A stretch of DNA of 64,000 nucleotides from Novosphingobium sp. SG751A (GTDB lineage: Bacteria > Pseudomonadota > Alphaproteobacteria > Sphingomonadales > Sphingomonadaceae): positions 62,001 to 126,000 of the forward strand of contig NZ_JABGCB010000013.1 in assembly GCF_013149295.1 (NCBI RefSeq), read 5' to 3'. Shown piece by piece: positions 1 through 8,560 of the stretch (position 1 is the first letter of the stretch; the number at the start of each line of letters is the position of its first letter). The notes beneath the pieces are model-generated. The model did no database searches. It was not told the origin of the DNA and was given only the letters and a program-made list of their open reading frames with translations. The translations under genes and the position numbers were made by a program.

Positions 1-65
1 AGCCGCGCGCCGTCAGGCATGGTCACATAGCCATCACCGGAACGATTTTGAACAGATTGAGTCAT
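1..65 (-). CDS. 5' end of an unidentified gene, cut by the window edge
   Basis: An ATG at 65 on the minus strand opens a frame that runs to the window edge without a stop. It follows a good ribosome site (GAGGTG about 5 bases upstream). Only 21 residues are visible, beginning MTQSVQNRSG. They lack a signal peptide and are too few for a family call. The gene lies 79 bases downstream of the pirin gene on the same strand and could be co-transcribed with it. A small hydrolase would fit the look of the N-terminus, but that is a guess. Confidence 0.5.
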   Translation of the reverse strand, partial: MTQSVQNRSGDGYVTMPDGAR

Positions 66-144
66 GATACACCTCGGGGGAAGGAAGGGCTGAAGGGAAT
101 TTTAGTGGAACCAGGCGGAGTTCGCACCCCGCCCGGAATAAGCA

Positions 145-843
145 TCAGGCCGCATCGACCAACACGATCTCGCTGTCCTCAATGGCCGTCACGCGCAGCA
201 CTTCGACATCGCTGATCGCCACGCCGTCGCGGGCCTTGATCGTCTGCTCCTCGATCCGCACCGAGCCGATGGCGGGGACCAGATAGGCCTTGCGGGTCCC
301 GCCCAGCGGATAATCCGCCGTTTCGCCTGCCTTGAGCGTGGCGCCCACCACGCGGGCATTGGTACGGATCGGCAGAGCGTCAGTGTCTTCGGCATAACCG
401 CTGGCCAGCGTCACGAAATGGCCCGAACGTTCGCCCTTGGGGAAAGGCTTGGCGCCCCATTGCGGCGCATCGCCCTGATGGGTGGGGATGATCCAGATCT
501 GGAAGATCTTGGTCGTGATGTCCTCCAGATTGTATTCCGAATGGCGGATGCCGGTGCCTGCGCTCATCACCTGAACGTCGCCCGCCTCGGTGCGGCCCTT
601 GTTGCCCAGGTTGTCCTGGTGGGTGATTGCGCCTTCGCGGACATAGGTGATGATTTCCATGTCACGGTGCGGGTGGGGCGGGAAACCGGTGCCCGGCGCA
701 ATCGTATCATCGTTCCACACGCGCAGGTTGCCCCAGTGAACGCGGGCCGGATCGTGATATTCGGCAAAGGAAAAATGGTGATGCGCATCCAGCCAGCCAT
801 GGTTGGCCGCGCCGAGGGTTTCAAAGGGGCGATGTTCGATCAT
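145..843 (-). CDS. Pirin family protein (bicupin, YhhW-like)
   Basis: The 232-residue product has the N-terminal pirin cupin. His57 and His59 in HPHRDME and His101 and Glu103 in GIRHSEYN are the expected metal ligands. Bacterial pirins of this length, such as E. coli YhhW, are cytosolic and can show quercetin 2,3-dioxygenase activity, although the natural substrate is usually unknown. The ATG at 843 has AGGAG about 7 bases upstream. The gene diverges from the LysR regulator at 974, and the 130-base gap contains a LysR-type box at 944-958, so pirin is probably a target of that regulator. Family call is firm; substrate unknown. Confidence 0.9.
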   Translation of the reverse strand: MIEHRPFETLGAANHGWLDAHHHFSFAEYHDPARVHWGNLRVWNDDTIAPGTGFPPHPHRDMEIITYVREGAITHQDNLGNKGRTEAGDVQVMSAGTGIRHSEYNLEDITTKIFQIWIIPTHQGDAPQWGAKPFPKGERSGHFVTLASGYAEDTDALPIRTNARVVGATLKAGETADYPLGGTRKAYLVPAIGSVRIEEQTIKARDGVAISDVEVLRVTAIEDSEIVLVDAA

Positions 844-943
844 GGGTTTTCTCCTGTGGGGCGTCCCGGGGGAGCGCCCTTGCTGAAAACCGATTTAGGC
901 CTTGCGGATCATTCTGTTCAGATGGATAAAATGGACGATAACA

Positions 944-958
944 TTCGAGAAAATTGAA
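944..958. promoter_or_regulatory. Putative LysR-type operator, copy 1
   Basis: TTCGA-GAAAA-TTGAA is a near palindrome 16 bases upstream of the LysR gene start and about 100 bases upstream of the divergent pirin start. It matches the site at 1923-1937 at 13 of 15 positions and has the T-N11-A form typical of LysR-family sites. Binding is inferred from the repeat and its position. Confidence 0.5.
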
Positions 959-973
959 AAGCGAGATCCGCGC

Positions 974-1897
974 ATGAACAATCCCGGCACGCCCACCTTT
1001 GACCAGTTGCGGATCTTTCTGACCATTGTGGACACAGGCAGTTTCGCAGGTGCGGCGCGCAAACTCAACCGCGCGGTTTCGGTCATTTCCTATGGCATAG
1101 CGAATCTGGAGGCCCAGCTCGGCCTGACTCTGTTCGATCGCGAAGGCACGCGCAAACCGACGTTGACCGTCGCGGGGCGGGCGCTGCTCTCCGAAGCGCG
1201 CGGGGTGGCACAGGGCATCGACGCGCTGCGCGCCAAGGTCAAAGGGCTGCTCGACGGGCTGGAGGCCGAGGTCGATCTGGCGGTGGACGTGATGCTGCCC
1301 ACGCATCGGCTGGGGCGGATCCTGCGCGCCTTTCGCGCCCAATTTCCCACCGTGCAATTGCGCCTGCATGTCGAGGCGCTGGGCGCGATCACGGCCATGG
1401 TGCTGGATGGCAAGGCGGTGATCGGCCTGTCCGGCCCGTTGTTCGCCGGGGTGGAGGGACTGGAAAGCGTCAATGCCGGGTCTGTGCCGATGGTGCCCGT
1501 GGCCGCGCCCGATCATCCGCTGGCGCAGATGGACCCGATTCTTCCTGGCGCGGGGCGCGATTATATCCAGCTCGTGCTGACCGACCGTTCGCGCTTTACC
1601 GAGGGGCAGGATTTCTCGGTGCTTTCCCCGCGCACATGGCGTCTGGCGGATCTTGGCGCCAAACATGCGCTGCTGCGCGAGGGGATCGGGTGGGGCAACA
1701 TGCCCTTGCCGATGATCGAAGACGATCTGACGACCGGCACGCTCAGCCGCCTTATCATGCCCGATCATCCGGGCGGCACTTATCGGTTTGCCGGGATCTG
1801 GCGGCGCGACACGCCCCCGGGTCCCGCGGCGGCATGGCTGATCGAACAATTCGTCGCCACCGCAGAGCACGGGAAGGAGATGCTGCCCGATATTTGA
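974..1897 (+). CDS. LysR family transcriptional regulator
   Basis: The 307-residue protein starts MNNPGTPTFDQLRIF and has the LysR helix-turn-helix in residues about 8-65 (TGSFAGAARKLNRAVSVISY, then LFDRE). An effector-binding domain follows. The upstream in-frame codons from 902 lack a ribosome site; the ATG at 974 gives the canonical LysR N-terminus and follows GCGAGA. The regulator sits between divergent pirin and the co-directional operon that begins at 2045, with matching palindromes on both sides. It probably controls both and itself. The inducer is unknown and may be the substrate of the amidohydrolase operon. Confidence 0.92.
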   Translation: MNNPGTPTFDQLRIFLTIVDTGSFAGAARKLNRAVSVISYGIANLEAQLGLTLFDREGTRKPTLTVAGRALLSEARGVAQGIDALRAKVKGLLDGLEAEVDLAVDVMLPTHRLGRILRAFRAQFPTVQLRLHVEALGAITAMVLDGKAVIGLSGPLFAGVEGLESVNAGSVPMVPVAAPDHPLAQMDPILPGAGRDYIQLVLTDRSRFTEGQDFSVLSPRTWRLADLGAKHALLREGIGWGNMPLPMIEDDLTTGTLSRLIMPDHPGGTYRFAGIWRRDTPPGPAAAWLIEQFVATAEHGKEMLPDI

Positions 1898-1922
1898 GGT
1901 GGAATCTCGCGAGGTACGCCTA

Positions 1923-1937
1923 TTCGAAAAAATCGAA
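1923..1937. promoter_or_regulatory. Putative LysR-type operator, copy 2
   Basis: TTCGA-AAAAA-TCGAA is a perfect 5-bp inverted repeat with a 5-base A spacer, fitting T-N11-A at 1924-1936. It lies 26 bases after the LysR stop and 108 bases before the ATG of the operon's first gene. It is nearly identical to the box at 944-958. Confidence 0.55.
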
Positions 1938-2044
1938 CACTTTGTCCTATCTTATATCACTTACCTGAAACGTGATCCCGCCATAACTTGCCCTCACAGC
2001 AAGCGATGCTGAACCCGACGCACTATCAGACAAGGACACCCCCG

Positions 2045-2704
2045 ATGACCATCACCGCCACCCCGACCCCCGGCAAGAGCCTGATTTCGCCCAAGGATCA
2101 TACGCTTGTCCTGATCGACTTCCAATCACAGATGGCCTTTGCCACCAAGTCGATCGCCACCGAGGTGCTGCGCAGCAACGCCGCCCTCGTCAGCAATGCC
2201 GCCGCCTCGTTTGGCGTCTCGACCATCCTGACCACCGTGGCCGAAAAGAGCTTCTCCGGCCCCATGTTCACCGAAATCACCGATGCCTTTCCGGGCCAGC
2301 CCCTGCTGGACCGCACCAGCATGAACACATGGGAAGACGCCGCAGTGATCGAGGAAGTGAACCGTATCGGCAAGGAACGCATTATTTTTGCGGGCCTGTG
2401 GACCAGCGTCTGCATCGTCGGCCCGGTGGCCTCGGCCATTGATCAGGGCTTTGACGTCTATTTCATCGCCGACGCCTGCGGCGACATTTCGGTCGAAGCG
2501 CATGAACGCGCCGTCCAGCGCATGATCCAGCTTGGCGCCAAGCCGATGACCTCGCTGCAATATCTGCTCGAACTTCAGCGCGACTGGGCGCGCGGCGAAA
2601 CCTATGACAGCACCACCGGCATCGCCCGCCAGTGGGGCGGCGCCTATGGCCTGGGCATCACCTATGCCAAGACCATGTTCGGCGCGTCCGAAGGCGGTCA
2701 CTAA
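2045..2704 (+). CDS. Cysteine hydrolase, isochorismatase-like family (YcaC-type)
   Basis: The 219-residue product has the isochorismatase-like fold: the Asp of VLIDFQSQM near residue 23, a Lys in TTVAEKSF, and the nucleophilic Cys in WTSVCIVGP. The C-terminal stretch EAHERAVQRMIQLGAKPM followed by LELQRDW is typical of the YcaC branch, whose substrate is unsettled. The ATG at 2045 was chosen because the family N-terminus begins just after it. The upstream in-frame start at 1988 would add residues with no family counterpart. It is the first gene of the operon and is followed after 60 bases by the XapX gene. Confidence 0.88.
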   Translation: MTITATPTPGKSLISPKDHTLVLIDFQSQMAFATKSIATEVLRSNAALVSNAAASFGVSTILTTVAEKSFSGPMFTEITDAFPGQPLLDRTSMNTWEDAAVIEEVNRIGKERIIFAGLWTSVCIVGPVASAIDQGFDVYFIADACGDISVEAHERAVQRMIQLGAKPMTSLQYLLELQRDWARGETYDSTTGIARQWGGAYGLGITYAKTMFGASEGGH

Positions 2705-2764
2705 GCCGACCAGGGCCGGTCCGGCGGATCGGCCCTCCATTCGCCAGAAAACGGGGATTTCACC

Positions 2765-3010
2765 ATGAAACTCTACCTTCTTTCGCTGGGCGCGGGCCTG
2801 CTGGTGGGCGTGGTCTACAGCCTGCTGGGCGTGCGCTCTCCTGCTCCTCCGATCATCGCGCTGGTTGGCCTGCTGGGCATTCTGGCCGGTGAACAGGTGG
2901 TACCCATTGCCCGCCGCGCCCTGCAGGGTCAGGATATCGCCTGTTATCTTCGCGGCAATTGCGCCGATCATGTGCTGGGCCAACTGCCCGGAAATCCTGA
3001 CAAAAACTAA
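2765..3010 (+). CDS. XapX domain protein (DUF1427), small membrane protein
   Basis: The 81-residue protein has two hydrophobic segments (about residues 3-22 and 28-44) separated by GVRSPAPP, the hallmark of the XapX/DUF1427 family. It ends in a short hydrophilic tail with two cysteines (DIACYLRGNCADH). Function is unknown; the family name comes from genes near the xanthosine permease xapB. It lies between a YcaC-like hydrolase and a YtcJ-like amidohydrolase, an association I recall from other proteobacteria, which suggests a role with that pathway at the inner membrane. Confidence 0.85.
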   Translation: MKLYLLSLGAGLLVGVVYSLLGVRSPAPPIIALVGLLGILAGEQVVPIARRALQGQDIACYLRGNCADHVLGQLPGNPDKN

Positions 3011-3033
3011 CCCCCTAACCGGAGGCTTCCCCC

Positions 3034-4881
3034 ATGGCCGACCTGATCATCACCAATGCCAAGGTTTCTACCCTTGACCGCGAAAACCCCGAGGCCGAAG
3101 CCATCGCCATCCGCGACGGCAAGTTTCTGGCCGTGGGCAGCGAAAAGGACGTGCGCGCCGCCGCTCTGCCCGATGCCGATGTGATCGATGCAGGCCGCCG
3201 CCGCGTGATCCCCGGCCTGATCGACAGCCATATGCACATCATCCGCGGCGGGCTGAACTTCAACATGGAATTGCGCTGGGACGGCGTGCCCTCGCTGTCG
3301 GAAGCCATGGCGATGCTCAAGGCTCAGGTTGACCGCACCCCCGCCCCGCAATGGGTGCGCGTGGTAGGCGGCTTTACCGAGCATCAATTTGCCGAAAAGC
3401 GCCTGCCCACGCTGGCCGAACTCAATGCCGTGGCGCCCGATACGCCGGTGTTCATCCTGCACCTTTATGACCGCGCGCTGCTCAATGCCGCCGCGCTGCG
3501 GGTGGTGGGCTATACCAAGGACACGCCCAACCCTCCGGGCGGCGAGATCGTGCGCGACAGCATGGGCAACCCCACCGGGCTTTTGTTGGCCCAGCCCAAC
3601 GCTACGATCCTCTATTCCACACTGGCCAAGGGCCCCAAGCTGCCGCAGGACTATCAGCTCAATTCGACCCGCCATTTCATGCGCGATGTCAATGCGCTGG
3701 GCGTAACGGGCGTGATCGATGCCGGCGGCGGATCGCAGAACTATCCCGATGATTACGAGATCATCGAAAAGCTGCATCAGGACGATCAGCTGACCGTCCG
3801 CATCAGCTACAACCTCTTCACGCAAAAGCCGAAAGAGGAACTGGCCGATTTCTCCGGCTGGGTGAAGCAGGTGACACCGGGCCAAGGCGATGACACCTAT
3901 CGCCACAATGGCGCGGGCGAAATGCTGGTCTATTCCGCCGCCGATTTCGAGGATTTCCGCGCGCCCCGCCCCGATATGCCCCCCAGCATGGAAGGGGACC
4001 TCGAACCCGTCATCCGCCTGCTGGCCGAACACCGCTGGCCCTGGCGCCTGCACGCCACCTATGACCAGACGATCAGCCGCGCGCTGGATGTCTATGAAAA
4101 GGTGAACCGCGATATTCCGCTGACCGGCATCAACTGGTTCTTCGACCATGCCGAAACCATCAGCGACCGCAACATCGACCGCATCGCGGCGCTGGGCGGC
4201 GGCATCGCGGTCCAGCACCGCATGGCGTTTCAGGGCGAATATTTCGTCGAGCAATATGGCGCCAAGGCCGCCGAGCGCACGCCCCCGATCAACAAAATGA
4301 TCGCGGCAGGCATCCCGGTGGGCGCCGGCACCGACGCCACCCGCGTCGCCAGCTATAACCCATGGGTCTCGCTGTCATGGCTGGTCACGGGGCGCACCTT
4401 GGGCGGATTGCGACTTTATCCTTCGGCCAACCGGGTTTCGCGCGACAAGGCGCTGGCCATGTGGACCCATGAAAACACATGGTTTTCCAATGAAGTGGGC
4501 AAGAAGGGCCAGATCAAGGCGGGCCAACTGGCCGATCTTGCCATCCTGTCGGATGATTATTTCACCGTGCCCGAACATGAGATTGTCCATATCCGCTCTG
4601 TCCTGACCCTGCTGGGAGGCAAGGTGGTGCATGGCGAGGGCAAGTACGAACCGCTGGCCCCCGCCCTACCCCGCCCGATGCCCGACTGGTCGCCGGTGGC
4701 CACCTTTGGCGGATACCACAAGACCCGCGAGGCGCGCGCGAAACTGGCCTCGGCCTGCGGGTGCCATTCCTCCTGCGGGGTGCATGGCCATGACCATGCC
4801 GCCGCCCTTGGCGCCAGCGTGCCCGCAGGTGATCCCCAAAGCTTCTGGGGCGCGCTTGGCTGCGGCTGCTGGGCCGTCTGA
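3034..4881 (+). CDS. YtcJ-type amidohydrolase with a Cys/His-rich C-terminal tail
   Basis: This is a 615-residue metal-dependent amidohydrolase of the YtcJ/Amidohydro_3 type. The metal motif HMH is at residues 66-68 (GLIDSHMHI), DHAETIS is mid-protein, and a late Asp lies in AGTDATR. No signal peptide is seen, so it is cytosolic. GGAGG lies 8 bases before the ATG. The last 43 residues are unusual: Cys575, Cys577, His578, Cys581, His584, His586, His588, then Cys610 and Cys612. They look like an added metal-binding tail. The substrate is probably an N-acyl or carbamoyl compound, but nothing in the sequence fixes it. Confidence 0.9.
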   Translation: MADLIITNAKVSTLDRENPEAEAIAIRDGKFLAVGSEKDVRAAALPDADVIDAGRRRVIPGLIDSHMHIIRGGLNFNMELRWDGVPSLSEAMAMLKAQVDRTPAPQWVRVVGGFTEHQFAEKRLPTLAELNAVAPDTPVFILHLYDRALLNAAALRVVGYTKDTPNPPGGEIVRDSMGNPTGLLLAQPNATILYSTLAKGPKLPQDYQLNSTRHFMRDVNALGVTGVIDAGGGSQNYPDDYEIIEKLHQDDQLTVRISYNLFTQKPKEELADFSGWVKQVTPGQGDDTYRHNGAGEMLVYSAADFEDFRAPRPDMPPSMEGDLEPVIRLLAEHRWPWRLHATYDQTISRALDVYEKVNRDIPLTGINWFFDHAETISDRNIDRIAALGGGIAVQHRMAFQGEYFVEQYGAKAAERTPPINKMIAAGIPVGAGTDATRVASYNPWVSLSWLVTGRTLGGLRLYPSANRVSRDKALAMWTHENTWFSNEVGKKGQIKAGQLADLAILSDDYFTVPEHEIVHIRSVLTLLGGKVVHGEGKYEPLAPALPRPMPDWSPVATFGGYHKTREARAKLASACGCHSSCGVHGHDHAAALGASVPAGDPQSFWGALGCGCWAV

Positions 4882-4915
4882 TCCTTTTCCCCCTTTTTCA
4901 CTGGAGTCCCCCGCC

Positions 4916-5791
4916 ATGAAATCTCTCGCTTTCACCATCGCTCTCGTTCTGGCCGCCCCGGCCGCCGCCAAGCCCGTCGCTACCCCCGATGTCGGCGTCG
5001 CCCCACAATATGACACCACCCATGTCTATGTGCCCGAAGGCGATTTCGACCGCTTCGTCGCCAGTTTTTCCGCCACTTTCGGCGGCACCACCAGCAAGCA
5101 GGGCGCGTTTCAGGTCACGCCCACGCCTTCCCTCACCAAATCGCAACTGGTGCTGACGCCAGCGGGCACGGTCTCGGTGTTCGGTTTTAAAACGCCCATC
5201 CCCTATCCCTTTGGCGATGAACGCACCGGCTATCTGGTGACCGATATGGACAAGGCCGTGGTGGCCGCGCGGCATCACGGCGCGATCCGCCGCCTTGCCG
5301 ACTTTCCCGATCCCATCGGGCGCGATGTGGTCATCCAATGGCCGGGCGGGGTCAACATGCAGCTCTACTGGCACACAGCCACGCCACATTACGCGCCGCT
5401 CGCCACCATCCCGGAAAACCGCATCTATCTGACCGCCGATGCGGCGGGCGCATTTCTGAAAAGCTGGAGCGGCTATGCCCATGCGCGCATCACGGCCGAC
5501 GACCGCAAGGCCTCCGGCGCCGAACTGGGCCAGCCGACAAAGACCATTCGCCGCGTTTCGCTCACCAGCAACTATGGCAAGATGGTGGTCTTTGTCTCGG
5601 ACGGCCAATTGCCCTGGCCCTATGGCCGCGACATGACCGGCTATCAGGTCACGGATCTGGCCGCCACGCTGGACAAGGCCAAAGCCAATGGCGCCGAACT
5701 GCTGGTCGCGCCCTTTACCGTGGGCGCGCGCCAGAGCGCAATCGTCCGTTTCCCCGGCGGCTATATCGCCGAAGTGCATCAGGGTGCATAA
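4916..5791 (+). CDS. Secreted VOC (glyoxalase-like) domain protein
   Basis: The 291-residue protein begins MKSLAFTIALVLAAPAAAK, a signal peptide ending in an AAA-K site, so it is periplasmic. Two related halves follow, each with a VOC-like module: HVYVPEGDFDRFVASF with GYLVTDMDKAV, then NRIYLTADAAGAFLKSW with GYQVTDLAATLDKAKANGA. Start 4916 was chosen because it opens the signal peptide; upstream in-frame sequence overlaps the amidohydrolase gene. VOC proteins are usually cytosolic metalloenzymes, so a secreted one in an uptake operon is uncommon. Its ligand or reaction is not known. Confidence 0.78.
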   Translation: MKSLAFTIALVLAAPAAAKPVATPDVGVAPQYDTTHVYVPEGDFDRFVASFSATFGGTTSKQGAFQVTPTPSLTKSQLVLTPAGTVSVFGFKTPIPYPFGDERTGYLVTDMDKAVVAARHHGAIRRLADFPDPIGRDVVIQWPGGVNMQLYWHTATPHYAPLATIPENRIYLTADAAGAFLKSWSGYAHARITADDRKASGAELGQPTKTIRRVSLTSNYGKMVVFVSDGQLPWPYGRDMTGYQVTDLAATLDKAKANGAELLVAPFTVGARQSAIVRFPGGYIAEVHQGA

Positions 5792-5794
5792 GCC

Positions 5795-6223
5795 ATGGAC
5801 ACCCGCCACGACCCCGCCGTGATCGACGCCATTCTCGAATGGCCGATGACATGGACCATCGCTCGCCTCGCGCTGGTCGGACCTTATCTGCTGGGCGGGG
5901 TAGTCAAGCTGACCAACCTGCCCGCCGCCGCCGCCGAACAGGCGCATTTTGGGCTGAACCCACCCTTGCTCTGGGCCGCGATCACGATTGCGGTCGAACT
6001 GATCGGGCCTTTGCTGGTTCTCTCGGGCCGTCTGGTCTGGCTGGGGGCGGGCATACTGGGGGTCTTCACGCTGCTGGCGGCCTGTGTGGCCAATGCCTTC
6101 TGGGCCATGCCCGCCGGACAGGACCGCTTTATGGCCACCAATGCCTTTTTCGAACATATCGGCCTGATCGGCGGCTTCGTGCTGGTCGCGCTGGTGTCGG
6201 AACGGGCGCAGCGTCATGCGTAA
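5795..6223 (+). CDS. DoxX-like small integral membrane protein
   Basis: The 142-residue protein has four hydrophobic segments (about residues 20-38, 55-75, 80-100 and 118-136). The pattern IARLALVGPYLLGGVVKL near the N-terminus and an acidic/His motif FFEHIGLIGGF near the C-terminus match DoxX/SURF4-type proteins. It starts 3 bases after the VOC gene and overlaps the porin start by 8 bases, so translation is coupled. DoxX proteins have been tied to quinone or thiol redox chemistry, but no specific role can be assigned here. Confidence 0.75.
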   Translation: MDTRHDPAVIDAILEWPMTWTIARLALVGPYLLGGVVKLTNLPAAAAEQAHFGLNPPLLWAAITIAVELIGPLLVLSGRLVWLGAGILGVFTLLAACVANAFWAMPAGQDRFMATNAFFEHIGLIGGFVLVALVSERAQRHA

Positions 6224-7577
6224 GTCATGGGGCCTTGCCTTCTTTGCGCTGCTGGGCGCCAGTCCCACCTCGGCCCAACAGGCGCAAGCTGTGCAGGTCA
6301 GGGAGGCTTGGCAGGCCCCCACCCTTTCGATCACCCGCTATGACGAGGACTGGTCCGATCTGGTCGATGCCGAAAAGCGCGCCCATCATTGGACAGGCCC
6401 GTTCAAATATATACCGATCACCGATGATGTCTGGCTCTCGACCGGCGCGGAATTGCGGCTGCGCAGCGAAAGCTTGGGCGGCAACCAATGGGGTGCGGCG
6501 CCCGACCAGACCTATCTCTGGGCCCGCGCCCTGCCCTATGCCGATCTGCATGTGGGCCGTATCCGCGCCTTTGTGCAGCCCATGGCCACATTCGCCACCG
6601 GGGTCGAACCGGCGTCCAGCCCCACCGACCAGAGCCGCCTCGACCTGCTTCAGGCCTTTGCCGAAGCCGATCTTGGCCCCATCACCCTGCGCGGCGGGCG
6701 ACAGATGGTTTCGCTGGGCACGGAACGGCTGATCGGCACGCGCTATGGCCCCAACACACCGCTGGCCTTTGACGGGGCGCGGGCGGTGGTGCGCGTGGGC
6801 GCGGCCTCGGTCAGCCTGCTGGCGCTGCATCCGGTGCAGGCGGGCCTGCGCGATTTCGACGATCACACCTCCTCGACCAAGGCACTGTGGGGCGGCTATG
6901 CGGTGCTGCCGGGCTGGGATATCTATTATCTGGCCTATCGCAACCGCAATGCCCGTTTCGGCGGGATCACGGGCTATGAGCTGCGCCACTCCATCGGTTT
7001 GCGCAGCCATGGCGCGCGCGGGCGCCTGCACTGGAATATCGAGGGCATTGCCCAATTCGGCCAATTCGCAGGCCAGACCATCGGCGCATGGACCTTGGGC
7101 AGCGAGGTCGGCCTTACCCTGCCCCATGCGATGGACGCCACGATGCGCGTCAATATCATCAGCGGCGACGGCAAAGCGGGTGACAACCATCTAGGCACAT
7201 TCAACGCCCTGTTCCCCAAGGGCAAATATTTCGGCGAACTCTCGCCCGTCGGTCCAGCCAACATCGTCAACCTCAATCCGCGCCTCAGCGCGCAACTCTC
7301 GCGCAAGGTTTCGGCCAGTCTGGCCGCCTTGGCCTTCTGGCGTTATTCGCGCGGCGATGGGGTCTATGACATTCCGGGCAATCTGATCCGCGCTCCCGGC
7401 CTTGGCCATTCCCGCTTCATCGGCGGCGGCGGCGAGGCCACGGTGGCATGGCAGGCCACCGCCGAATTGGAATTGTCCTCCTCCTTCTCGGTGTTTGCGC
7501 CCGGCGCCTTCCTGCGCGAGACCGGATCGAGCCGCACCACCACCATGCTCGGCCTTCAGGCCAATTTCCGCTTCTAA
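6216..7577 (+). CDS. Alginate-export-type outer membrane porin
   Basis: The 453-residue protein has a signal peptide (MRKSWGLAFFALLGASPTSA) and then a beta-barrel pattern ending in aromatic Phe (LGLQANFRF). The sequences DLLQAFAEADLGPITLRGGRQMVSLG and RLIGTRYGPN are typical of the alginate_exp family of outer-membrane channels. In sphingomonads and pseudomonads such porins often serve uptake of small aromatic or amide substrates rather than alginate. Its place in the amidohydrolase operon suggests it admits the operon's substrate. Confidence 0.85.
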   Translation: MRKSWGLAFFALLGASPTSAQQAQAVQVREAWQAPTLSITRYDEDWSDLVDAEKRAHHWTGPFKYIPITDDVWLSTGAELRLRSESLGGNQWGAAPDQTYLWARALPYADLHVGRIRAFVQPMATFATGVEPASSPTDQSRLDLLQAFAEADLGPITLRGGRQMVSLGTERLIGTRYGPNTPLAFDGARAVVRVGAASVSLLALHPVQAGLRDFDDHTSSTKALWGGYAVLPGWDIYYLAYRNRNARFGGITGYELRHSIGLRSHGARGRLHWNIEGIAQFGQFAGQTIGAWTLGSEVGLTLPHAMDATMRVNIISGDGKAGDNHLGTFNALFPKGKYFGELSPVGPANIVNLNPRLSAQLSRKVSASLAALAFWRYSRGDGVYDIPGNLIRAPGLGHSRFIGGGGEATVAWQATAELELSSSFSVFAPGAFLRETGSSRTTTMLGLQANFRF

Positions 7578-7588
7578 GGACCCACGCC

Positions 7589-8260
7589 ATGACAAAATCC
7601 TCTTCTCCGCTACCTGGCCTGCTGCTGCTGCTCTCGGCCACGACGGGCCTTGTCGATGCCGTATCGGTGCTGGGGCTGGGCAAGGTGTTTACGGCCAATA
7701 TGACCGGCAACATCGTCTTTCTGGGCTTTGCCGCCGTTGGCACGCCCGGCTTTGCCATCAAGCCCTATCTGGTGGCGCTGCTGGCCTTTCTGATCGGCGC
7801 GCTGGTGGCCGGGCGCATCGGCCAGCGTCTGGGCCAGCGCCCCTTGCGCCAATGGCTGCTGAGCGCGGCCGGGGTGGAGGGCGCGCTGCTGGGGCTGGCG
7901 GCGGTCTGCGCGCTGGTCTCCGCGCCATGGATCGACGCGATCATCGCGCTGACCGCGCTGGCGATGGGTTTTCGCAATGCCACCATCCGTATGTTGAAAG
8001 TGCCCGATCTGACCACCACTGTTCTCACACTCACGCTGACGGGAATCGCGGCGGATTCCGCACTGGCGGGCGGTGCCAGCCCCAACCTGCCCCGCCGCAT
8101 CGCCGCTGTGGCCAGTATCTTTGCCGGGGCCGCTGCCGGCGCGCTGATGGTCACGCTCTGGGGCCTTGCCTTGCCTCTTGCGCTGGCCGCAGGCATGGTG
8201 GTGCTGGGCACGATGATCTGCGTGGCCCATCCCGCCGCCGCCCTTGTTCACAACGCCTGA
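7589..8260 (+). CDS. DUF1275 (YoaK-type) membrane protein
   Basis: The 223-residue product has about six transmembrane segments and the family pattern TTGLVDAVSVLGLGKVFTANMTGNIVFLG near the N-terminus. AMGFRNATIRMLKVPDLTTTVLT in the middle is another DUF1275 signature. Start 7589 lies 11 bases after the porin stop. Function of the family is unknown; a transport role is often guessed. It is the seventh gene of the operon. Confidence 0.85.
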   Translation: MTKSSSPLPGLLLLLSATTGLVDAVSVLGLGKVFTANMTGNIVFLGFAAVGTPGFAIKPYLVALLAFLIGALVAGRIGQRLGQRPLRQWLLSAAGVEGALLGLAAVCALVSAPWIDAIIALTALAMGFRNATIRMLKVPDLTTTVLTLTLTGIAADSALAGGASPNLPRRIAAVASIFAGAAAGALMVTLWGLALPLALAAGMVVLGTMICVAHPAAALVHNA

Positions 8261-8272
8261 AAGGCCGACGCC

Positions 8273-8557
8273 ATGCCCGCCGAGGTTCGCCACAATCCCG
8301 CACAAAACCGTTTTGAATTGCCGATCGAGGGCGATGCAATGGCCATCTGCGTCTATCGCCGCGATGAGGAGGGGCACTATGTCCTGCTCCACACCGAGGT
8401 TCCCGATGACTTTGCCGGACAGGGCCTCGCCTCGGCGTTGGCCAAGGGTCTGTTCGCCATGGCCCGCGCGCAGGGGTTCAAGCTGGTCCTGCGCTGTCCC
8501 TATATGGCGGCATGGTATGCCCGCCACCCCGACTATGCCGATGTGGTGGCGGGCTGA
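8273..8557 (+). CDS. GNAT-like N-acetyltransferase (YjdJ-type, short)
   Basis: The 94-residue protein matches the short Gcn5-related family: an N-terminal VRHNPAQNRFEL strand pair, HTEVPDDFAGQGLASALAKGLF holding the acetyl-CoA loop (G-Q-G-L/A), and a C-terminal CPYMAAWYARHPDY. These proteins are about half a normal GNAT and their substrate is unknown. It closes the operon; its stop is 3 bases from the convergent stop of the E2 gene. Confidence 0.85.
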   Translation: MPAEVRHNPAQNRFELPIEGDAMAICVYRRDEEGHYVLLHTEVPDDFAGQGLASALAKGLFAMARAQGFKLVLRCPYMAAWYARHPDYADVVAG

Positions 8558-8560
8558 GGC

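Noticed and set aside
5338..6732. Long frame of 464 codons over the VOC, DoxX and porin genes.
   Set aside because: It is a shifted-frame shadow of three well-supported genes and its product is Arg/Pro-rich without domain features.
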